This document shows, in pieces, positions 16,104 through 25,533 of a DNA stretch of 64,000 nucleotides (position 1 is the stretch's first letter; every line of letters begins with the position of its first letter). The notes under the pieces are model-generated. The model was not told the DNA's origin. It saw nothing but the letters and a program-made list of their open reading frames with translations, and ran no database searches. The position numbers were made by a program, and so were the translations under genes. The stretch lies in assembly GCA_021781575.1 (NCBI GenBank), contig JAJXWP010000007.1:1-64000 (forward strand), in the 5' to 3' direction. The DNA comes from Pseudomonadota bacterium. GTDB lineage: Bacteria > Pseudomonadota > Alphaproteobacteria > Rhodospirillales > Magnetospirillaceae.

Positions 16104-17636
16104 ATGGACCTCTCCGGCTGGGTCGATCGCTGGGCCGGGTTCGCTCCGGGCAAACCCGCACTTGCTTTCGCCGGAGAAGAGATGACCTATCGGGCCCTGG
16201 CCGGCCGCATCGACCGGCTGGCGGCCGTTCTCCGCCATCGGCTCGGCGTGCAGCGGGGCGACCGGGTCGCCTGGCTGGGCTACAACCACGGCGCCGCCGT
16301 GGCGCTGCTGTTCGCCTGTGCGCGGCTGCGGGCCATCTTCTTGCCGCTGAACTGGCGCCTGGCGCCGCCGGAACACCGGCTGATGCTGGACGACGCCACG
16401 CCACGGGCGCTGTTTGTCGAAAGTGGCTTCCGCGAGGCGACCGAAGGGGTCTGTCGGCCCGGCGATTCCTTCCGCCGCGTCGTGGTGGGCGATGCCCATC
16501 CCGGCTGGGTGCATTACGACACGCTGATGGCGGAAGGCGATCGCCTGGTCCAGGGGTGGCAGGGAGCCGAGGCCGACGATCCGGTGGTGATCTGCTACAC
16601 CTCTGGCACCACCGGCGCGCCGAAAGGTGCGGTGCTTACCCAGAACAACCTGTTCTTCAACGCCGTCAACAGCACGCATATGCACGATCTGGTGAGCGGC
16701 GACCGTGTGCTGACCACATTGCCGCTGTTCCACGTCGGCGGTCTCAACATCCAGACGCTTCCCGCCCTGCACGCCGGCGCGACGGTGATGCTGCATCCGA
16801 AATTCGATGCCGACGCCACCTTCGACGCCATCCGGGATTTCCGGCCAACGCTGACGGTCCTGGTGCCGACGCAGATCCGCGTGCTCATCGATCATCCCCG
16901 ATGGGCTACCGCCGATCTGTCGTCGCTGCGTTGCATCACCACGGGCTCGTCAGTGGTCCCCGAGGCCCTGATCCGCCAGGTGCAGGACCGTGGGATCCCA
17001 CTCATCCAGGTTTACGGATCGACCGAGACCGGCCCCCTGGCCGCCTTCCAGCGCATCGACGATGCCAAGGTCAAGCTGGGCTCGGCCGGCCGCGAGGCGA
17101 TTCACTGCAGCGTCCGCGTCGTCGACCTCGATGGCGCCGACCTGCCCAGCGGCACCTCGGGCGAGATCCTGGTGAAGGGGCCGAACGTCACCGGCGGCTA
17201 TTGGAACGACACCCGGGCAACCGCCCAGGCCCTGCGCGACGGCTGGTTCTGTACCGGCGATGTGGGGCATTTCGACGAGGATGGCTATCTCTACGTCGAC
17301 GGCCGCAAGAAGGACATGATCATTTCCGGCGGCGAGAACATCTACCCTGCCGCCCTTGAGAGCATCCTGGCGGAATGCCCGCGTATCCTTGAAGCGGCGG
17401 TGGTCGGCCGGCCGGATGATTTTTGGGGGGAGGAGGTGGTGGCCGTGGTGGTGCCGCGCGACGCGTCGTTGACGGCGGCCGACGTGCTGAACCTCTTCGC
17501 CGGCCGGGTGGCCCGCTACAAGCATCCCCGCGACGTGGTGTTCGTCGATCGTCTGCCGCGCAATGCGCTCGGCAAGCTGAGGAAGGACGAAATCCGCCGG
17601 ATGCTGCCGAAGGCGATGGAGACCGGGAGCCCATGA
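16104..17636 (+). CDS. Acyl/aryl-CoA ligase (candidate indoleacetate-CoA ligase type)
   Basis: A 510-residue AMP-forming CoA ligase with YTSGTTGAPKGA (phosphate loop), YGSTETGP, and a C-terminal catalytic lysine in RNALGKLRK. It is of the broad fatty/aryl ligase type and is not closely like the two EntE-type ligases upstream. In Aromatoleum the indoleacetate cluster encodes a ligase of this superfamily (IaaB) specific for indoleacetate, so this is the likely counterpart. The ATG at 16104 is chosen over a GTG at 16095 that overlaps the thiolase stop. Confidence 0.78.
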   Translation: MDLSGWVDRWAGFAPGKPALAFAGEEMTYRALAGRIDRLAAVLRHRLGVQRGDRVAWLGYNHGAAVALLFACARLRAIFLPLNWRLAPPEHRLMLDDATPRALFVESGFREATEGVCRPGDSFRRVVVGDAHPGWVHYDTLMAEGDRLVQGWQGAEADDPVVICYTSGTTGAPKGAVLTQNNLFFNAVNSTHMHDLVSGDRVLTTLPLFHVGGLNIQTLPALHAGATVMLHPKFDADATFDAIRDFRPTLTVLVPTQIRVLIDHPRWATADLSSLRCITTGSSVVPEALIRQVQDRGIPLIQVYGSTETGPLAAFQRIDDAKVKLGSAGREAIHCSVRVVDLDGADLPSGTSGEILVKGPNVTGGYWNDTRATAQALRDGWFCTGDVGHFDEDGYLYVDGRKKDMIISGGENIYPAALESILAECPRILEAAVVGRPDDFWGEEVVAVVVPRDASLTAADVLNLFAGRVARYKHPRDVVFVDRLPRNALGKLRKDEIRRMLPKAMETGSP

Positions 17637-17681
17637 TTTCCATCACCGTTCGCATCACCGCCAGCTATCAAGGTGTCAAGA

Positions 17682-19826
17682 ATGCGGCTTAACATCGGCA
17701 TCGACGTCGGGGGGACCTTCACCGACTTTCTGGTCATCCGGGACGGGGGCGAACCGAGCATCTTCAAGACCCTCTCGACGCCCGAGGATCCTTCCATCGC
17801 GGTGGTCGACGGACTGGCCGAGATCGCCGCCGCCATGGATCCGCCGATGAGTCTGGGGGAACTGGCCCGTTCGATCGACACCATCGTCCACGGGACCACG
17901 GTGACCACCAACGCCACCCTGACCGGCACCGGCGCCAGGACGGCGCTGCTCACCACCGCCGGGCTGCGCGACGCGCTCGAGATGCGGCGCGGGATCCGCG
18001 AAGAGCAGTACAACAACCGGTTCACCAACGTGCCTCCGCTGGTGCCGCGCTATTTGCGCCAAGGCATCGGCGGCCGGCTGGACCGTGACGGCTGCCAAGT
18101 GGAGCCCCTGGAACTGGCCGACATCCGCGCCGCCATCGACCTGTTCCGAGCGGAAAAGGTCGAGGCGGTCGCCATCTGCTTCATGAATTCCTTTGCCAAT
18201 GCCGAGCATGAGCACCTGGCGGCCGAACTGGTGCGCCGCGAACTGCCGGGCGCCTATCTGACGGTGTCGAGTGATCTGCTGCCGTCCATCCGCTTCTATG
18301 AACGGGTCAGCACGACGGTCCTGAACTCCTATGTCGGACCCAAGCTCAGTCATTACCTCGACCAGCTTCTTGGCCGCTTGCAGGAGATCGGCTTCGCCGG
18401 GCTGCTGCTGATCATGCAGTCGAACGGCGGCGTCATGGCTCCCGCCGTGGCCCGCGAGAAGGCTGCGCTGACCCTGCTGTCGGGACCGGCCGCCGGCCCC
18501 GGAGCCGGCATGTTCTATGCCCGCGCCCATGGCCACGACCGCTGCATCACCGTCGACATGGGCGGCACCAGCTTCGAGGCTTCGCTGGCCGTCGACGCGC
18601 CGATCATGGTCAACGAGGGCGAGATTGCCCGGCACCGCATCGCCTTACCCATGCTGGGCATCCATACCATCGGCGCCGGCGGCGGTTCGATCGGCTGGAT
18701 TGACGAAGGCGGGCTGTTGCGGATGGGCCCGCAGAGTGCCGGGGCGGCGCCCGGCCCGGCCTGCTACGGTCGCGGTGGAAGGCGCCCCGCCTCGACCGAC
18801 GCGAACCTCGTTCTCGGCTATCTGGATCCCGGCTATTTCGCCGGCGGCAAGATGGCGCTGGACCGCGCCGCCGCCGAGCGGGCCATCGAGGAGCACATCG
18901 CCAAGCCTCTCGGCCTGCCGGTCGAGGCGGCGGCGGCCGGGATGTATCGCATCATCTGCACCAACATGGCGCAAGGGGTGCGCGAGGTGACGATTAAACG
19001 CGGCTTCGATCCGCGGGAGTTCCCGATGGTGGTGGCCGGTGGTGCCGGGCCCATCCATTCCTGCCTGATCTGCGACGAGTTGGATATCCCGCTGCAGATC
19101 GTGCCGCGCACCTCGTCAATTCTATGCGCCTTCGGCATGCTGATGAGCGACCTCAAGCACGACCTGGTTCGTACATTCGTCGCTCGCCTCGACAGCCTCG
19201 ACTGGCCCCGCCTGGAAGGCCTTGTCGAGGCTCTGGGGCGGGAAGGGGACCGGCTGCTGGACGAGGAGCGCATTCCTCCCGAAAGCCGGCGCCGGCACGT
19301 CAAGTTCGACTGCCGTTACGTCAAGCAGTACCATGAGGTCAGCTTCGTGGTGCCGGAAGAGGCGCTTCGCCGGCGTGACGAAGCGGCCATCGCCGCCGCC
19401 TTCCATGCCGAACATAATCGGATGTTCGGCTATTCCCTGGAAGAGCAGGCGGTGCCGGTGGAGATCATCAACGTTCGCCTCCAGGCGATCGGCCGCACGG
19501 CCAAGCCGGCTTTCGCCCGCGAAACACCGAGCGGGCGGTCGGCCGAGCGCGCGCTCAAACACCGGCGCCAGGTCTACATCCCCGAGGAAAACACCTTCCG
19601 CGAGGTACCCGTCTACGACGGTCACGCGCTGCGCTACGGTAACCGGATCAGCGGTCCGGCGATGATCGAGCAGGTGACCACGGCGGTCTTCGTCAGCGCC
19701 CGCTACGACTGTGTCTGCGACGCCTACGGGTCGTTCGTGGTCTACCGCAAGGACCGCGCCGATCTGGTCGCCTCTGTTATCGACGCCGACTGCGCCTCGA
19801 GCGCGGCGGTTATGGTTAGCGAGTGA
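17682..19826 (+). CDS. Hydantoinase A/oxoprolinase-family subunit (HyuA-like)
   Basis: A 714-residue ATP-binding subunit. GIDVGGTFTDF near the N terminus is the phosphate-1 motif, HGTTVTTNA follows, and VDMGGTSFE marks the second lobe. Family members (N-methylhydantoinase, acetophenone carboxylase, oxoprolinase) use ATP to open cyclic amides or drive carboxylation. In the indoleacetate pathway such an enzyme hydrolyses the lactam of oxindole-3-acetate to 2-(2-aminophenyl)succinate, which fits the neighbours here. Works with the HyuB-like subunit 5 bp downstream. The ATG at 17682 has AAGGTG upstream. Confidence 0.83.
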   Translation: MRLNIGIDVGGTFTDFLVIRDGGEPSIFKTLSTPEDPSIAVVDGLAEIAAAMDPPMSLGELARSIDTIVHGTTVTTNATLTGTGARTALLTTAGLRDALEMRRGIREEQYNNRFTNVPPLVPRYLRQGIGGRLDRDGCQVEPLELADIRAAIDLFRAEKVEAVAICFMNSFANAEHEHLAAELVRRELPGAYLTVSSDLLPSIRFYERVSTTVLNSYVGPKLSHYLDQLLGRLQEIGFAGLLLIMQSNGGVMAPAVAREKAALTLLSGPAAGPGAGMFYARAHGHDRCITVDMGGTSFEASLAVDAPIMVNEGEIARHRIALPMLGIHTIGAGGGSIGWIDEGGLLRMGPQSAGAAPGPACYGRGGRRPASTDANLVLGYLDPGYFAGGKMALDRAAAERAIEEHIAKPLGLPVEAAAAGMYRIICTNMAQGVREVTIKRGFDPREFPMVVAGGAGPIHSCLICDELDIPLQIVPRTSSILCAFGMLMSDLKHDLVRTFVARLDSLDWPRLEGLVEALGREGDRLLDEERIPPESRRRHVKFDCRYVKQYHEVSFVVPEEALRRRDEAAIAAAFHAEHNRMFGYSLEEQAVPVEIINVRLQAIGRTAKPAFARETPSGRSAERALKHRRQVYIPEENTFREVPVYDGHALRYGNRISGPAMIEQVTTAVFVSARYDCVCDAYGSFVVYRKDRADLVASVIDADCASSAAVMVSE

Positions 19827-19831
19827 CCGCC

Positions 19832-21511
19832 ATGAGCAGTGTCGATCCCATCCTGCTGTCAGTTTATGCGCGGACCTTCAAGTCGATCACCGATGAGATG
19901 TCCATTTCGGTGCAGAAGTCGACGCGCTCTCCCATCCTGTGCGAAGCCAAAGACTTCGTCACTGGGCTGTACGATGCCGATGGCGCTATGCTGGAGCAGA
20001 CAGAGAATCTTCCAATTCTGGCCTTCTCGCTGGCACCAGTGTGCAAGTATATCATCGAGTATTTCGGTGATGACATCCACCCTGGCGACGTGATTTTCCA
20101 TAACGACGTCTTCAGTATGGGAAACCAGAACAACGACGTCGCGGTCTACAAGCCGATTTTCTTCGAAGGCCAGCTGGTCGCCTGGTCGGCGGTCAAGGGT
20201 CATCAGGCCGATATCGGTGGCGCTGTAGCCGGCGGCTACAATCCCAATGCCACCGAGGTGTGGCAGGAGGCGCTGCGCATCCCCCCGGTGAAGCTGTGGG
20301 ACAAGGGCAAGTTCCGCAAGGATGTCTGGGACCTGATTTTCGCCAATATCCGCCTGGATATCGTCCAGCACGACATGCGGGCCCAGATGGGCGCCTGCAC
20401 CGTTGGCGAGCGCCGCATGCTGGAGCTGCTCGGGAAATACGGGCTGGACAGCTTCAAGGCGCACAAGCGGGCGCTGTTCGAGGCGACCCGCCGGATGATG
20501 GAGGCCGAGATCGCCAAGATCCCACCCGGCATCTATCGCGGCGAAGGCTATGTCTATTACGACGGCCACCACGACGGGACGAAGTTCACCATCCGGGTGA
20601 AGATCGCCGTCGAGGGGCAGCGCATCCGCTTCGATTACAGCGACACCGACGCGCAGACCAACGGCTTCGTCAACGGTACCTTCACCTCCTCGGCCTCGGC
20701 GACGGTGCTGACCCTGCTGCAGATGGTCAATCCCGACATGCCCCATAACGAAGGGATGCTCCAGCCGATCGAGATCGTCATCCCCGAGGGCACCATCCTC
20801 AACGCCAGCTACCCGAAGGCCACCACCTTCGGCAACCACCTCTGCCCGCCCAACGCCGACGCCATCATCCGTGCCCTGGCGCCGGTGATCCCCGATCGGG
20901 TGACCGCCGGCTGGAACAACCTGCTCTGCTCGCTCACCACCGGCATCGATCCGGGCAAGGGCGAGAAATACGTGGATATCGGGTTCATGGGCCTGAAGGG
21001 CGGCTCGGGCGCCATGCTGGGGACCGATGGCTACGACCACATCGGCATGATCGACGCGTCGGGGGGCCTCCTCGACCAGGACTACGAGATGTTCGAGCAG
21101 ACGACGCCCCACCGGCTGATCAAGCACGAATACATGACCGACTCGGCCGGAGCGGGGCGCTGGCGCGGTGGGCTGGGCGTCGAGACGCTCTTCGTCATCG
21201 GTTCCGACGATACCCAGTTGGTGACCTTCGGCGACGGGGATTTCGAGCCGGCGTTCGGTCTGTTCGGTGGTGGCGACGGCAGCCTCAACCTGATCGAACT
21301 GACCTATCCCGACGGCAGCCGCGTGGTGCCGAAGAACAAGGACCTGATCCGCGGTGTGCCGAAAGGCACCGTCTACCACCAGATCGCCGGCGGCGGCGGC
21401 GGCTATGGCGACCCCGCCCTGCGCGACCGTGAGTTGCTGGCCCGCGAGGTGCGCGACGGCGTCATTTCGCCGCCGGCGGCGGCAAAAAAATACGGCTGGC
21501 GGGAGGCATAA
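19832..21511 (+). CDS. Hydantoinase B/oxoprolinase-family subunit (HyuB-like)
   Basis: A 559-residue HyuB subunit: the N-terminal DPILLSVYARTFKSITDEMS block, GDVIFHNDVFSMGNQNNDV, and the C-terminal glycine-rich IAGGGGGYGDPALRD are characteristic. It pairs with the HyuA subunit. The absence of the extra carboxylase subunits of acetone/acetophenone carboxylases favours a ring-opening amidohydrolase role. Predicted step: ATP-dependent opening of oxindole-3-acetate (or its CoA ester). Confidence 0.83.
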   Translation: MSSVDPILLSVYARTFKSITDEMSISVQKSTRSPILCEAKDFVTGLYDADGAMLEQTENLPILAFSLAPVCKYIIEYFGDDIHPGDVIFHNDVFSMGNQNNDVAVYKPIFFEGQLVAWSAVKGHQADIGGAVAGGYNPNATEVWQEALRIPPVKLWDKGKFRKDVWDLIFANIRLDIVQHDMRAQMGACTVGERRMLELLGKYGLDSFKAHKRALFEATRRMMEAEIAKIPPGIYRGEGYVYYDGHHDGTKFTIRVKIAVEGQRIRFDYSDTDAQTNGFVNGTFTSSASATVLTLLQMVNPDMPHNEGMLQPIEIVIPEGTILNASYPKATTFGNHLCPPNADAIIRALAPVIPDRVTAGWNNLLCSLTTGIDPGKGEKYVDIGFMGLKGGSGAMLGTDGYDHIGMIDASGGLLDQDYEMFEQTTPHRLIKHEYMTDSAGAGRWRGGLGVETLFVIGSDDTQLVTFGDGDFEPAFGLFGGGDGSLNLIELTYPDGSRVVPKNKDLIRGVPKGTVYHQIAGGGGGYGDPALRDRELLAREVRDGVISPPAAAKKYGWREA

Positions 21512-21513
21512 GG

Positions 21514-22647
21514 ATGGATTTCCGCTTAGCCGACCACCAGGCGGCGATCCAGGAGACGTTCGCCCGCTTCAGCGATCGCGAGATCGCGCCCAAGGCCGCC
21601 GCCCTGGACGAAGCTCATGCCTTTCCCTGGGAGATCTTCCGCCGGCTGGCCGGCCTCGGCCTGTTCGGCATGCGCTATCCCGAGGCCGATGGCGGGGCCG
21701 GCGCCGACCTGCTGTCCTTCTGCCTGGCCCTGGCCGAGATCGCCCGCGGCTCGGTGTCGGTGGCGGGCGCCGCCGCCATGCAGTCGCTGATGGGCACCAA
21801 GTTTCTCCATATGCTGGGCGGCGAGGATATTCGCCAGCGGCTCTTCATGCCGGCGCTAAAGGGCGAGGCGGTGGGCGCCATCTGCATGACCGAGCCCAAT
21901 GCCGGCAGCGATCTGGCCGGCATCGCCACCACCGCGGTCAAGACGGACGGCGGGTGGCGGCTCAACGGGCGGAAGACCTGGATCACCTCGGCTCCCGTGG
22001 CTGATTTTTTCACCGTCTTCGCCAAGGCCGGCGACGAGCGGAAGCTGACCATTTTCCTGGTCGAGAAGCATTTCGCCGGGCTCAAGGTGGGCCGGCCGAT
22101 CCACAAGATGGGGGTGTGGGCGCTGCCCACCTCCGAGGTGGCGCTCGACGATTGCTTCGTCCCCGACAGCCATTGCCTCAGTCGCGAGGTCGGCGACGGC
22201 GAGCGGCATCTGAAAAAGCTGCTGGCCGAGATCCGCATCATCACCGGCGCCATTGCCCTGGGGGTGGGGCGCGCAGCCCTCGACGAGGCGGTGCGCTATG
22301 CCGGCGAACGCCAGCAATTCGGCAAGCCGATCAACCGCTTCCAGGCGGTGCAGATGAAGCTGGCGGAGATGGCGACGGGGCTGGAAGCGGCCAGCCAGTT
22401 CGTCCGCTATGCCGCCTGGCGGCTCGATCAGGGCCTGCCCCATCACAAGGAGGCCGCCATGGCCAAGCTGTTCGCCACCGAAACGGCGGCGTCGCTTTGC
22501 GATCAGGCGGCCCGCGTGCTGGCCTCATACGGCTTCGCCATGGAATATCCGGTGCAGCGCTTTCTGCGCGACGTCCGCTTCACGTTGATCGGCGGCGGCA
22601 CCTCGGAAATCCTCAAACTGGTCATCGCCAAGGAACTGGAGGGGTGA
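21514..22647 (+). CDS. Acyl-CoA dehydrogenase, IVD-like catalytic arrangement
   Basis: A 377-residue FAD acyl-CoA dehydrogenase (CMTEPNAGSDLAG, RQQFGKPI, GGGTSEI). At the position of the usual catalytic Glu (medium-chain enzyme IYEGT) the sequence reads IGGGT with Gly361. Glu239 in LLAEIRIITGA aligns with the alternative base used by isovaleryl-CoA dehydrogenase. That class handles alpha/beta-branched acyl-CoAs, in keeping with oxidation and decarboxylation of (2-aminobenzyl)malonyl-CoA to 2-aminocinnamoyl-CoA. Electrons should go to ETF, which is not encoded here. It follows HyuB by 2 bp and precedes the mutase genes. Confidence 0.83.
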   Translation: MDFRLADHQAAIQETFARFSDREIAPKAAALDEAHAFPWEIFRRLAGLGLFGMRYPEADGGAGADLLSFCLALAEIARGSVSVAGAAAMQSLMGTKFLHMLGGEDIRQRLFMPALKGEAVGAICMTEPNAGSDLAGIATTAVKTDGGWRLNGRKTWITSAPVADFFTVFAKAGDERKLTIFLVEKHFAGLKVGRPIHKMGVWALPTSEVALDDCFVPDSHCLSREVGDGERHLKKLLAEIRIITGAIALGVGRAALDEAVRYAGERQQFGKPINRFQAVQMKLAEMATGLEAASQFVRYAAWRLDQGLPHHKEAAMAKLFATETAASLCDQAARVLASYGFAMEYPVQRFLRDVRFTLIGGGTSEILKLVIAKELEG

Positions 22648-22652
22648 TCCGC

Positions 22653-23045
22653 ATGGAACGCAGAATCAGGGTGCTGCTCGCCAAGCCGGGACTCGACGGC
22701 CATGACCAGGGGGCCAAGGTCGTGGTCCGGGCGCTGATGGATGCCGGTTTCGAGGTGATCTACACCGGCCTGCGGCAGACGCCGGAAGCCGTGGCCAATG
22801 CCGCCCTGGAAGAGGGAGTGGACGTCATCGGCCTGTCCTCGATGGCCGGCTCCCACCTGCCATTCTGCCGCAAGCTGCGGGTCTTGCTGGAGCAGCACGG
22901 GCTGACCGACCGGCTGTGGCTGGTCGGCGGCAACATCCCCAAGCAGGACCACGAGGCGCTGCGGGCCCTGGGCGTGGGCGGAATCTTCGCTACCGGCTCG
23001 AAGCTGGACGACATCGTCACCTTCATCAAGGCCAACCTGTCATGA
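22653..23045 (+). CDS. B12-binding small subunit of an acyl-CoA mutase
   Basis: A 130-residue cobalamin-binding domain with the base-off signature GLDGHDQG (the His is the lower cobalt ligand), a downstream SSMAGSH and the VGGNIP glycine pair. It is the separate small subunit typical of two-component mutases such as isobutyryl-, 2-hydroxyisobutyryl- and phenylsuccinyl-type enzymes. It precedes the large subunit, and the two genes overlap by ATGA, so they should be translated together. Confidence 0.88.
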   Translation: MERRIRVLLAKPGLDGHDQGAKVVVRALMDAGFEVIYTGLRQTPEAVANAALEEGVDVIGLSSMAGSHLPFCRKLRVLLEQHGLTDRLWLVGGNIPKQDHEALRALGVGGIFATGSKLDDIVTFIKANLS

Positions 23046-24652
23046 GTGACCGCAAAGCCAAGGACCTGCGGCCCGTAGTCAACGAATCGGGCATTCCCAT
23101 CCAGCCGGTCTATACCGCCGCCGATGTCGAGGCCACGGGCGGCCTGTCCATGCTTGGCCTGCCAGGGGAATACCCGTTTACCCGTGGCATCCACCCGCTG
23201 ATGTATCGCAAGCGGCCGTGGACCATGCGGCAGTATGCCGGATTCGGCAATCCGCACGAGACCAACAAGCGATTCCACTTCCTGATCGCCAACGGCCAGA
23301 CCGGCCTCAACGTAGCGTTCGACCTGCCGACCCAATGCGGACTTGATTCCGACGACCCGCTGGCCGAAGGCGAAGTGGGGCGGGTCGGCATGGCGGTCGA
23401 TTCGCTGCGCGACGTGGAAATCGCCTTCGACGGCATCGACCTGGAACAGATCACCGTGTCGCTGACCATCAACGGCTCGGCGGCCATTCTGATCGCCATG
23501 TACCTGGCGATGGCCGAGAAGCGGGGCTATGACCTGAAGCAGCTGCGCGGCACCGCGCAGAACGATATTCTCAAGGAATATGTGGGGCGCGGCACCTGGA
23601 TCTTCCCGGTCGAGCCGTCGGTCAAGCTGGTGGGTGACACCATCGAATACTGCGCCCAGGAGGCGCCCAGATATACGCCGGTCAGCGTTTGCGGCTATCA
23701 CATCCGAGAGTCGGGCGCGACGCCGGTGCAGGAGATCGCCTACGCCTTCTGCATCGCCAAGGCCTATGCCGACGAGGCGCTGAAGCGGGGCCTCCACATC
23801 GACGAGTTCGCCGGCCGCCTGTCATACAACCTCAACATCTTCGGCAACATCTTCGAGCAGGTCTGCAAGTTCCGCGCGGCCCGCGGCTTGTGGGCGAAAA
23901 TCATGAAGGAGGAGTACGGCGCCGCCCAACCCGAGTCGATGTGGCTGCGCATGATCGCCGGCGGCGGCGGCGGGGGACTGACCTTCGAGCAGCCCGAGCT
24001 TAACATTGTTCGGGGTGCCTACTATGCGCTGATCAGTGCCCTTTCCGGGACGCAGACCATGGCGCTGTGCTCGTATGACGAGGCCTATACCATCCCGACC
24101 GAATACTCGGCCCGCGTCAGTCTCAGGACCATGCAACTGCTGATCGAGGAAATGGGGTTGTGCGACACGGTCGATCCGCTGGCCGGCTCCTATTATGTCG
24201 AGACCCTGACAAACCAGATGCGCGACGAGATCAGCACGGTGATGGCCGAGGTCGACACCCGTGGCGGGATCGTCAAACTGATCTCCGAGGGCGTCATCCA
24301 GGCCGAGGTTTCAGCCCAGGCCTACCGCATGCAGCGGGCTATCGAGGCGGGCACTTTTCCCAAGGTCGGGGTCAACTGCTATCGGGTCGAGGAAGACGAC
24401 AAGCCGGTGGAGTTCCACCCCTATGACGAGGACGACGCCCGATTGCAGATCGCCAGCCTGGCCGAGGTCCGCAACAGCCGGGACGGGTCGGCCGTCGAGG
24501 CCTGCCTCGGCAGGCTGCGCGCCGACGCCCGGGCCGGGCACAACGTCATGCCGGCTCTGATGGAGGCGGTGAAAGCCTATGCCACGGTGGGCGAGATGAC
24601 CCGGGCCCTGGTCGATGTCTACGGACGCTATCGGGAGCCGATCCGATTTTAA
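23042..24652 (+). CDS. Catalytic large subunit of a B12-dependent acyl-CoA mutase, candidate (2-aminophenyl)succinyl-CoA mutase
   Basis: A 536-residue TIM-barrel subunit of the methylmalonyl-CoA mutase family without its own B12 domain. By hand alignment it keeps Tyr65 (RQYAGF), Arg183 (GRGTWIFP) and His220 (CGYHIRESG), matching Tyr89, Arg207 and His244 of methylmalonyl-CoA mutase; the arginine suggests a free carboxylate on the substrate. The CoA-binding stretch that reads HSQTSGWS in methylmalonyl-CoA mutase is a run of six glycines here (307-312). This fits a bulky dicarboxylic substrate, and the context points to carbon-skeleton rearrangement of (2-aminophenyl)succinyl-CoA to (2-aminobenzyl)malonyl-CoA. 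Ordinary methylmalonyl-CoA mutase is the main alternative. Confidence 0.82.
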   Translation: MSDRKAKDLRPVVNESGIPIQPVYTAADVEATGGLSMLGLPGEYPFTRGIHPLMYRKRPWTMRQYAGFGNPHETNKRFHFLIANGQTGLNVAFDLPTQCGLDSDDPLAEGEVGRVGMAVDSLRDVEIAFDGIDLEQITVSLTINGSAAILIAMYLAMAEKRGYDLKQLRGTAQNDILKEYVGRGTWIFPVEPSVKLVGDTIEYCAQEAPRYTPVSVCGYHIRESGATPVQEIAYAFCIAKAYADEALKRGLHIDEFAGRLSYNLNIFGNIFEQVCKFRAARGLWAKIMKEEYGAAQPESMWLRMIAGGGGGGLTFEQPELNIVRGAYYALISALSGTQTMALCSYDEAYTIPTEYSARVSLRTMQLLIEEMGLCDTVDPLAGSYYVETLTNQMRDEISTVMAEVDTRGGIVKLISEGVIQAEVSAQAYRMQRAIEAGTFPKVGVNCYRVEEDDKPVEFHPYDEDDARLQIASLAEVRNSRDGSAVEACLGRLRADARAGHNVMPALMEAVKAYATVGEMTRALVDVYGRYREPIRF

Positions 24653-24666
24653 TAGGAAGGACGAGC

Positions 24667-25533
24667 ATGTCTGCCATCGAACGCTACGAGGTTCCCCGGG
24701 ATGTGGAAACGGCGGCCGAGATCCTGCGCGGCGGGGCGGTCACCATCCTGGCCGGCGGCACCGATCTGATGCCCCAATCCAAGGCCGGGCGCGTCTCCTT
24801 CGGCAAAGTGTTGATGAACATCCGGCGGATACCCGAACTGATGGGCGTAGCCGAGGCGGATGGGATGATCCGCATCGGCGCCTTGACCAGCATCGCCGAC
24901 CTTCTGGAGCTCGATACTGTTGGCCGCCGCCTTCCCGTGCTGTGGCAGGCCGCCGATCAATTCGCCAGTGGCCAGATCCGCAACATGGGAACGATCGGCG
25001 GCAACATCTGCAATGCCTCGCCGGCCGGCGACACCCTGGTGCCGCTGCTGGTGCTGAATGCCGAGGTCGAACTGGCCAGCAAGGCGGGAGGCCGCCTGGT
25101 CACCAGACGCGTGCCCTTGCGCGATTTCCTGCTCGGCCCGGGGCGGACAGCCAGGCGGCCCGAGGAGTTGCTCACCGCCGTGGCGGTGCCGGTTCCGCCG
25201 GATGGCTTCCGTGCCCGATTCGCCAAGCTGGGGACGCGGCCGGCGCTCGATATCTCGACGGTGTCGGTGGCGGTCGGCGCGGTGGTACGGGGTGGCGCCG
25301 CGGAAGACGTGCGCGTCGCCTTCGGCGCGGTGGCTCCGCGGCCGATCCGCGGGCCGCGGACCGAGGCGACGCTGGATGGCCGCCCCTTGGCGAAAGCGGT
25401 GATCGACGCGGCGGCGGAAGTGGCGCACGACGAGGTGACGCCCATCGACGACGTACGCGCCACCGCCTGGTACCGCCGTCAAATGATCCACAATCTGACC
25501 AAAGAGGTGCTGAGCCATGTCGCTGCTGCGTGA
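24667..25533 (+). CDS. Molybdenum hydroxylase, FAD-binding medium subunit
   Basis: A 288-residue CoxM/xanthine dehydrogenase-type FAD subunit: LAGGTDLMPQSKAG and TIGGNICNASPAGDTLVPLL bind FAD. It accepts electrons from the iron-sulfur subunit and passes them to an acceptor. First of three genes (M-S-L); its end overlaps the S gene by 17 bp. The likely substrate of the complex is indole-3-acetate (hydroxylation at C2 of the heterocycle with water as the oxygen source), giving oxindole-3-acetate. Confidence 0.88.
   Translation: MSAIERYEVPRDVETAAEILRGGAVTILAGGTDLMPQSKAGRVSFGKVLMNIRRIPELMGVAEADGMIRIGALTSIADLLELDTVGRRLPVLWQAADQFASGQIRNMGTIGGNICNASPAGDTLVPLLVLNAEVELASKAGGRLVTRRVPLRDFLLGPGRTARRPEELLTAVAVPVPPDGFRARFAKLGTRPALDISTVSVAVGAVVRGGAAEDVRVAFGAVAPRPIRGPRTEATLDGRPLAKAVIDAAAEVAHDEVTPIDDVRATAWYRRQMIHNLTKEVLSHVAAA

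Noticed and set aside
17682-21511. Acetone or acetophenone carboxylase
   Set aside because: The extra small subunits of those carboxylases are absent and the neighbours indicate a lactam ring-opening step.
22653-24652. 2-hydroxyisobutyryl-CoA mutase
   Set aside because: That enzyme has Ile at the active-site Tyr position and lacks the carboxylate-binding Arg; both Tyr65 and Arg183 are present here.
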